NCBI RefSeq assembly: GCF_041080675.1
Contig: NZ_CP163520.1
Location: 124,001-188,000, forward strand
Source of the DNA: Streptomyces sp. cg36
GTDB taxonomy: Bacteria; Actinomycetota; Actinomycetes; Streptomycetales; Streptomycetaceae
DNA length: 64,000 bases
Reading direction: 5' to 3'
The notes under the pieces were generated by a model that worked only from the letters and a program-made list of their open reading frames with translations, did no database searches and was not told where the DNA came from. The stretch's first letter is position 1. Each line of letters starts with the position of its first letter. Position numbers and translations under genes: made by a program. Of the stretch, positions 59,549-64,000 are shown piece by piece.

Positions 59549-60864
59549 GCCCGGGCCCCGCGGACGCGCGCACCGGCGTGGCGCCCCCCGGTCTCACCCA
59601 CAGGGCCCGCCGGATCATCCGCCTCAACTACGGCTTCCAGCTCCTGTTCAACCTGTTGTGGTGGATGCCGGTCTTCTACGCGTACCAGAAGGAGGCCGGG
59701 CTCTCGGACAGCCAGATCTTCGGCATCCAGAGCATCTACTACGTGGCGTTCTGCCTGTTCGAGATCCCCACCGGGCTGATCGCCGACCGCATCGGCACCC
59801 GCAACTGCCTGCGGGCCGGAGCGGTGGTGATGACGGCGGCGAACCTGGCACCGGTGCTGAGCGCCTCGTACACCGGTTTCCTCGTCCACTTCCTGGCCAT
59901 CGCGCTGGGCCGCTCGCTGACCTCCGGGGCCGCGAGCGCCTATCTGTACGACGGGCTGCGGGCGGAGAAGTGCGGCGAGCACTACCTGAAGGCGGAGGGC
60001 ACCGCGCGGGCCCTCGGGCTGGCGGCCAAGGTGGTGTGCTGGCCGCTGGTCGGCCCCCTGATGGCGGTGGCGCACGCGGCCCCGTACGTGCTCAGCGCGG
60101 CCAGCGCGGCGGGCTCGCTGGCCTGCGCGGTGGCGCTGCCGAGGCTCGTCCCCGGCGCGGCGGGGCCGGGCGGCGGGCGCACAGGGGGCGCCTTCCTGCG
60201 GGACGCGGGCGCCGCGCTGCGCTGCGTCGCCTCCTCGCCGTGGCTGGCCCTGCTGATGGTGCAGGGCGTGGCGGTGTTCACGCTGTCCCGGATCTGCCAG
60301 GTCAACCTCTTCCAGCCGATCCTGCTGCACCACGGCATCGGCGACGCGTCCTCGGGCGGTGTGCTGGCCGCGATGACGGTGGCGGAAGCGGTGGGCTCGG
60401 CCCGCCCCCAGTGGCTGAGCCGGCGCCTGCCCCCGGTCGCCTGGGTGTCGCTCCTCAGCCTGGCGCTGGCGGGAACGCTGGCGGCGATGACGCTGGGCGG
60501 CCCGTGGGCGGTGATCGCCCTGCTCTGCCTGTTCGCGGCGGCGACCGGCTTCGCCTATCCGGTCCAGCGCAAGCTGGTGAACGACGCGGTGCCCGTCGAC
60601 GCCCCGCGCGCCACGCTGCTGTCGATCGAGAGCATCGTGGACCGCGCGGTGTGCGCCCTGGCGGCGGTCGCGGTCGGCGCGTACGTTTCGGCGGGCCACC
60701 TGGACCGGCTGCTGTGGCACAGCGCGCTGGCGACGGTGGTGCTGATGGGCGCGGTGCAGCTGGCGCTGCGCGGGGTGGCGGCCACGGGCAAGCGGCCGGT
60801 CCCCGAGGCGGACCGCGTGGCCGGGGACGCGGACCGGCTGACGGGCGGTGGCAGGCGGCGATAG
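59545..60864 (+). CDS. MFS transporter, third gene of the ATP-grasp operon
   Basis: The 439-residue protein has about 12 membrane segments (LNYGFQLLFNLLWWMPVFYAYQK, QIFGIQSIYYVAFCLFEIPTGLIADRIGTRNCLRAG with the MFS motif-A loop). It resembles the DHA-type MFS proteins encoded in natural-product operons. The GTG overlaps the stop of the dikinase-like gene (GTGA), so all three proteins are made together. Export of the operon's product is the simplest role. A short Arg-rich tail ends the protein 28 bp before the convergent HAD gene. Confidence 0.85.
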   Translation: MSPGPADARTGVAPPGLTHRARRIIRLNYGFQLLFNLLWWMPVFYAYQKEAGLSDSQIFGIQSIYYVAFCLFEIPTGLIADRIGTRNCLRAGAVVMTAANLAPVLSASYTGFLVHFLAIALGRSLTSGAASAYLYDGLRAEKCGEHYLKAEGTARALGLAAKVVCWPLVGPLMAVAHAAPYVLSAASAAGSLACAVALPRLVPGAAGPGGGRTGGAFLRDAGAALRCVASSPWLALLMVQGVAVFTLSRICQVNLFQPILLHHGIGDASSGGVLAAMTVAEAVGSARPQWLSRRLPPVAWVSLLSLALAGTLAAMTLGGPWAVIALLCLFAAATGFAYPVQRKLVNDAVPVDAPRATLLSIESIVDRAVCALAAVAVGAYVSAGHLDRLLWHSALATVVLMGAVQLALRGVAATGKRPVPEADRVAGDADRLTGGGRRR

Positions 60865-60892
60865 GGCATCCGGGCGCGGACGCGTCGGGCCC

Positions 60893-61531
60893 TCAGTGTG
60901 ACCGGCGGCCGAGGAGTTCGACGATCCCGACGGGCAGGAAGCCGGGCCACTGGGGCCGCCCCACCTGGTACGGCACGAAGCCGACCGAGGCGGCCACCTG
61001 GACCTCCTCCGCCGTCTCCGCCTGATAGACGACCCGGCAGCCGCCCGAGCCGGCCTTGGCGCGCTGCCAGAGGACCGGTGCGGGCTTGCGTTCCGCCTCG
61101 GTGCGGGGAGTCAGGATCCGGTCCCCGAAGTCCGCCCAGGCGAAGGGCGCCGAGCCCGTCCAGGCCGAGTCGACCTCCTGCTTCAGCCTGGCCGCGCGCT
61201 CGGCGTCGGTCGCGCCCCAGGCGGGCGGCACGTTGGTGATCAGTCCGATCCGGACGTGCCGCTCGCGCAGGGCGCGCAGATACGAGGCGGCGCCGGGCCG
61301 GTAGCCGATGCTGCCGTCGTCGGCGGTGTGGACGAGGGTTTCGCCGAGGTCGAAGTAGACCACGGGGCAGGCGGTGCGGTCGGCCGCCGGACGCGAGCCG
61401 GAGGCCGTGTCGCCGGGTGCCGCCGCGCGCACCGGTGAGACGGACAGGGCGGCCGACGCCAGGACGGCACCCAGCACGAGGCCGGTCCGGCTGCGGCCCC
61501 GGCCGGGCCGGGGCATGGCGGATCTGTTCAC
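60893..61531 (-). CDS. Secreted HAD-superfamily protein
   Basis: The 212-residue protein has a Sec signal peptide (VLGAVLASAALSVSPVRAAA) followed by HAD motif I VVYFDLGETLV, motif II IGLITNVPPAWG (Thr), a conserved RKPAPVLWQRA (motif III Lys) and a late VYQAETAEEVQVAASVGF. In motif I the second Asp is Gly (DLGET), as in the phosphatase/dehalogenase-like branch. Secreted HAD enzymes are unusual. GTG start with GAGGAAGG upstream. Possible extracellular phosphatase; substrate unknown. Confidence 0.75.
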   Translation of the reverse strand: MNRSAMPRPGRGRSRTGLVLGAVLASAALSVSPVRAAAPGDTASGSRPAADRTACPVVYFDLGETLVHTADDGSIGYRPGAASYLRALRERHVRIGLITNVPPAWGATDAERAARLKQEVDSAWTGSAPFAWADFGDRILTPRTEAERKPAPVLWQRAKAGSGGCRVVYQAETAEEVQVAASVGFVPYQVGRPQWPGFLPVGIVELLGRRSH

Positions 61532-61620
61532 GGCGTGGTCACCTTCCTCGCTGCACAGCGCGTACGACGAGGATGCCTGATTGTCCGGCTCATGACAGGC
61601 AACTCGGTGAATTCGCCGAT

Positions 61621-61688
61621 CTCCGGCCGCCCGCCCCGGGCCCGGTATGCGCATATGCGGGGATACGGGGCGGGGCGGGCGGCCGGAG
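61621..61688. terminator. 18-bp-stem hairpin after the PAP2/AUR1-like gene
   Basis: Perfect 18-bp arms (61621-61638 and 61671-61688) enclose a 32-nt loop that can fold a smaller hairpin (around GCATATGC). It starts 9 bp after the minus-strand stop at 61697. Confidence 0.8.
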
Positions 61689-61696
61689 CGGGCGGC

Positions 61697-63157
61697 TCAG
61701 ACCAGTTCGGGCGCGGCCTCGGGTGCGGCGTCGGGACCTGCTGCGGCTTCCGCCTCGGGGCGTCGTGTCTGCCGGGGGAACGGCACGACGTCCGATGCCC
61801 ACTTCCTGGTGGTCCGCAGATAGCCGTAGATCACGGAGGCCAGCGCCAGGAGAACGAGAGGTCCGGCCACCCACCGGTGCTCGGCCATCTCCATGGACAG
61901 ATAGCGGTAGGACAGCAGAAGCGCGGAGAAGACGGCCGTCCCCCACCCGACGAACCGCATTCCCGACCGGTCCCAGCCGCGGTCGAAGGTCCGCAGGGCC
62001 ATCTCTGTGGTCAGCGCGAACACCACACCGGCGACGAGGTCCACGCCGTAGTGGTAGCCGAAGCCCAACGTGGCGATCAACGTCGCGACCAGCCAGAACG
62101 TCCCCGCGTACCGCAGCGTCCGGGGGCCCTTGCGGGTGTGGATGAAGATCGCGGTGGCCCACGCCGTATGCAGGCTGGGCATGCAGTTGCGCGGGGTGAT
62201 CCCGTCGTACGGCACCGGGTGCGGGAGGGTGACCGGCGGCGTCGTGTGCGGCCACAGGTTGGCCACCGCCCACTCCACACCGCCGGTGCCGGAGGCACCC
62301 GGGCCGTACGCGAAGACCGGCCCGACCACCGGGAAGATCATGTAGAACGCCGGTCCGAGAAGACCGATCAGCAGGAAGGTGCGCACCAGGTGGTGGCGCG
62401 GGAACCGGCGCTCGGCCGACACCTTCCGCAGCTGGTACAGGGCGACGACGACCGCCGCCACGGCGAGCTCGCCGTAGACGAAGTGCAGGAGGAGCGAGCC
62501 GGCCGAGCCGCTGGCCTCGACGACCCGGCCCACCAGCCACGACGGATTGCCCAGTGCGTGATCGGCCATGGCCACATAGGGGTCGAGCACGGTCGGGCGG
62601 GTCTGGGAGGTGATCGCCAGCCACGCGTCACCGGTCTTGCGCCCGGTCACGAGCAGCAGCCCCAGCCCGACGCCCTTCAGGAGCAGCAACCGCTCCTGGC
62701 CGGTGCGCCGCACGAACGCGAAGACGGCGCATCCGAGCATCACCCACAGCGCGCCGTTGCCGAACGCCTGCCCCTCGGGCACCTCGACCCCGGCCGCCCA
62801 CCGCCCCAGGACGAAGACGACGTCGATGGCGATCGCGGAACCGAGCGCGATGAACCTCTGCCGCCAGGTGAGCACCACCATCATCAGCGCGAGCCCGCCG
62901 TAGAGCGGCCCCGGCTTCGGCGGGAGGATCAGCTCCCGCGTCTGGAGGGTGATCGGCCCCGACGCACCGGCGTACCGGCGCGCGACCACCTCCACACCGA
63001 TGAGGAACCCCAGGGCCACCACAGCCGCCGCGGCCCACAGGATCGTGCGGGGCCGACGCCACGGGGCGGACCTGGTCGCGTGGTCTCTTCGCGAGGACCC
63101 GCGCGGGTCCACCGGTTCTACCTGGTCTGTCGGGGCTATGGGATCTCTGGATATCAA
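61697..63157 (-). CDS. PAP2-superfamily (AUR1/inositol-phosphoceramide-synthase-like) membrane protein
   Basis: The 486-residue protein has an N-terminal cytosolic Arg-rich part and at least ten membrane helices, and carries the PAP2/AUR1 motifs NCMPSLHTAWA (motif 2 with His) and GFGYHYGVDLVAG (motif 3 with His and Asp). Related Streptomyces proteins transfer or remove lipid-phosphate head groups. The only start in the right place is TTG at 63157, with a weak AAAG upstream, so the N-terminus is uncertain. Followed by a strong terminator. Confidence 0.75.
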   Translation of the reverse strand: MISRDPIAPTDQVEPVDPRGSSRRDHATRSAPWRRPRTILWAAAAVVALGFLIGVEVVARRYAGASGPITLQTRELILPPKPGPLYGGLALMMVVLTWRQRFIALGSAIAIDVVFVLGRWAAGVEVPEGQAFGNGALWVMLGCAVFAFVRRTGQERLLLLKGVGLGLLLVTGRKTGDAWLAITSQTRPTVLDPYVAMADHALGNPSWLVGRVVEASGSAGSLLLHFVYGELAVAAVVVALYQLRKVSAERRFPRHHLVRTFLLIGLLGPAFYMIFPVVGPVFAYGPGASGTGGVEWAVANLWPHTTPPVTLPHPVPYDGITPRNCMPSLHTAWATAIFIHTRKGPRTLRYAGTFWLVATLIATLGFGYHYGVDLVAGVVFALTTEMALRTFDRGWDRSGMRFVGWGTAVFSALLLSYRYLSMEMAEHRWVAGPLVLLALASVIYGYLRTTRKWASDVVPFPRQTRRPEAEAAAGPDAAPEAAPELV

Positions 63158-63453
63158 TGCTTTGGCCGATGTGTTGGATGCCGGGTCAGCGGATCAGGAG
63201 TGGCCCACGCGTCGCGACTTCGCGAGTGCGCCACGGGTGTGCCGAGGATCGATCATGCCATTGGGGTGGTGTGGGCGGATTGTTCGGGGGCATGAGTGCG
63301 CGGGCCGGGGAGGACGCATACGCGGACAACCCGCCGTATCTCCGCGGTGACTCGCCTGATGGGCGGACGCCGCTCCGGCCGTTCCGGGGCCCGGCCGTCC
63401 CGGTGCTTCGGCTGCCTCTCCCCCGCTGCCCCCGCCGGTCCCGTGCCCCAGGG

Positions 63454-64000
63454 TTACCGGCCCGCGCGCAGCCCCGCCGGGGTGAGTCCGGTGTGCAGGC
63501 GCATGGTGCGGGTCAGGTGGCTCTGGTCGGCGAAGCCGCACAGCTGGGCGATCGTGGCGATCGGAGTGTCCGTGGTGAGCAGGGCGCGACGGGCGCGTTC
63601 CAGGCGCAGCCGGACCAGGTACTGGTGCGGGGACTGGCCGGTGGACGCGCGGAAGGCCCGGGTGAAGTGTGACGGGCTGACCCCCGCCACGGCGGCGAGC
63701 TCGGTCAGCGAGAGCCGCCCGTCCAGGTAGCCGTTCATGTGGTCCACGACGCGGTTCAGCCTCTTCGGCGTGAGCCCGCCCTCGCGCTCGGGCAGGCGCG
63801 GCCCGCGGGTCGCGGCGGTGCGGATCAGGTGGGCCGCCAGCGCCTGCAGCATCGACTGGGCGTACAGCGGATCGGCGGGCAGCGGCCCCTCGTACTCGGC
63901 GACCAGGCGCTCGACCAGCATGCCCAGGAACGGGTCGGTCAGGTGGTAGCGCGGGGCCAGCTCCAGCGGGCCGGGCAGGTCGCTCTCGGTGGCGAGCTTC
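63454..64000 (-). CDS. AraC-family transcriptional regulator (5' end outside window)
   Basis: The frame is open to the right edge of the window; the visible 182 residues end with the AraC HTH pair: LSLTELAAVAGVSPSHFTRAFRASTGQSPHQYLVRLRLERARRALLTTDTPIATIAQLCGFADQSHLTRTMRLHTGLTPAGLRAGR. The sensory N-terminal domain lies mostly outside. The 296 bp before the next gene (63158-63453) show no clear operator. Target unknown. Confidence 0.9.
   Translation of the reverse strand, partial: KLATESDLPGPLELAPRYHLTDPFLGMLVERLVAEYEGPLPADPLYAQSMLQALAAHLIRTAATRGPRLPEREGGLTPKRLNRVVDHMNGYLDGRLSLTELAAVAGVSPSHFTRAFRASTGQSPHQYLVRLRLERARRALLTTDTPIATIAQLCGFADQSHLTRTMRLHTGLTPAGLRAGR

Noticed and set aside
54758..60864. 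A polyene or other polyketide cluster suggested by the PAS-LuxR regulator
   Set aside because: No PKS, NRPS or tailoring genes flank it; only the three-gene operon is linked.
1..64000. rRNA, tRNA, CRISPR arrays, replication origin
   Set aside because: None of their signatures were seen on either strand, though short tRNA genes cannot be fully excluded by eye.

Overview
The window is high-GC DNA with strong third-position GC, Shine-Dalgarno-led genes, many GTG starts and ATGA/GTGA gene overlaps. It carries a 2-methylisoborneol (earthy odour) operon, LAL-type LuxR regulators and many Sec-secreted proteins. All of this points to a Streptomyces chromosome, probably an accessory or arm region. 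I see no rRNA, tRNA or CRISPR array.

Region by region. 1-3028: the 2-methylisoborneol operon, made of a cNMP-binding family 2B encapsulin (cut by the window edge), the terpene cyclase and the GPP methyltransferase, closed by a 24-bp-stem terminator. 3194-7999: a compact sulfur module with a Xi-class GST-like enzyme, a sulfonate-type binding lipoprotein without permease or ATPase, an SfnB/DszC-like flavoprotein and an Rrf2 regulator. Three copies of one operator-like motif (CCTAG-N8-TAGG) sit directly in front of three short ORFs, and two of those ORFs share the motif LTSRRHID. 8123-14354: three probable antagonism or secretion genes, namely a toxin-like deaminase, a secreted lectin/pore-former-like protein and a trypsin-like protease. 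14943-22787: an SDR, a 24-aa bL37-like ribosomal peptide, GNAT, ArsR with a palindromic operator, Roadblock, an aromatic-amino-acid-type decarboxylase, small unknowns and a serine hydrolase.

22661-41977: two LAL regulators, each next to a GMC oxidoreductase (one divergent, one downstream), with alcohol and aldehyde dehydrogenases, a second-type peptide deformylase, PAP2, FMN reductase, a minimal catalase, an ABM protein, an F420-reductase-like protein, a tandem Lrp regulator and a SnoaL-like protein. This looks like oxidation of alcohols to acids plus redox defence. 42060-51355: a decayed, mobile-element-rich patch with Usp and flavodoxin fragments, a truncated IS5-type transposase, an IS110 element (with the interval where a bridge RNA would lie), a serine-recombinase tail fused to a 5'-truncated hypD, and a frameshifted hypE. 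An apparently intact HxlR-controlled operon (metallo-hydrolase, NmrA-like reductase, Bcr/CflA exporter) with a 16-bp palindromic operator lies inside it.

51380-64000: a secreted unknown; a MarR/hydrolase divergent pair with a 13-bp palindromic operator; then a PAS-PAS-LuxR regulator divergent from a tightly coupled three-gene operon (ATP-grasp ligase, dikinase-like phosphotransferase with a His swivel, MFS transporter). That operon is the best candidate for an undescribed small-molecule pathway. A secreted HAD protein, a PAP2/AUR1-like membrane enzyme and a partial AraC regulator finish the window.

Two genes (a GMC oxidoreductase and hypE) each appear shifted by one extra C in a poly-C run, so base-calling error must be excluded before calling them pseudogenes.
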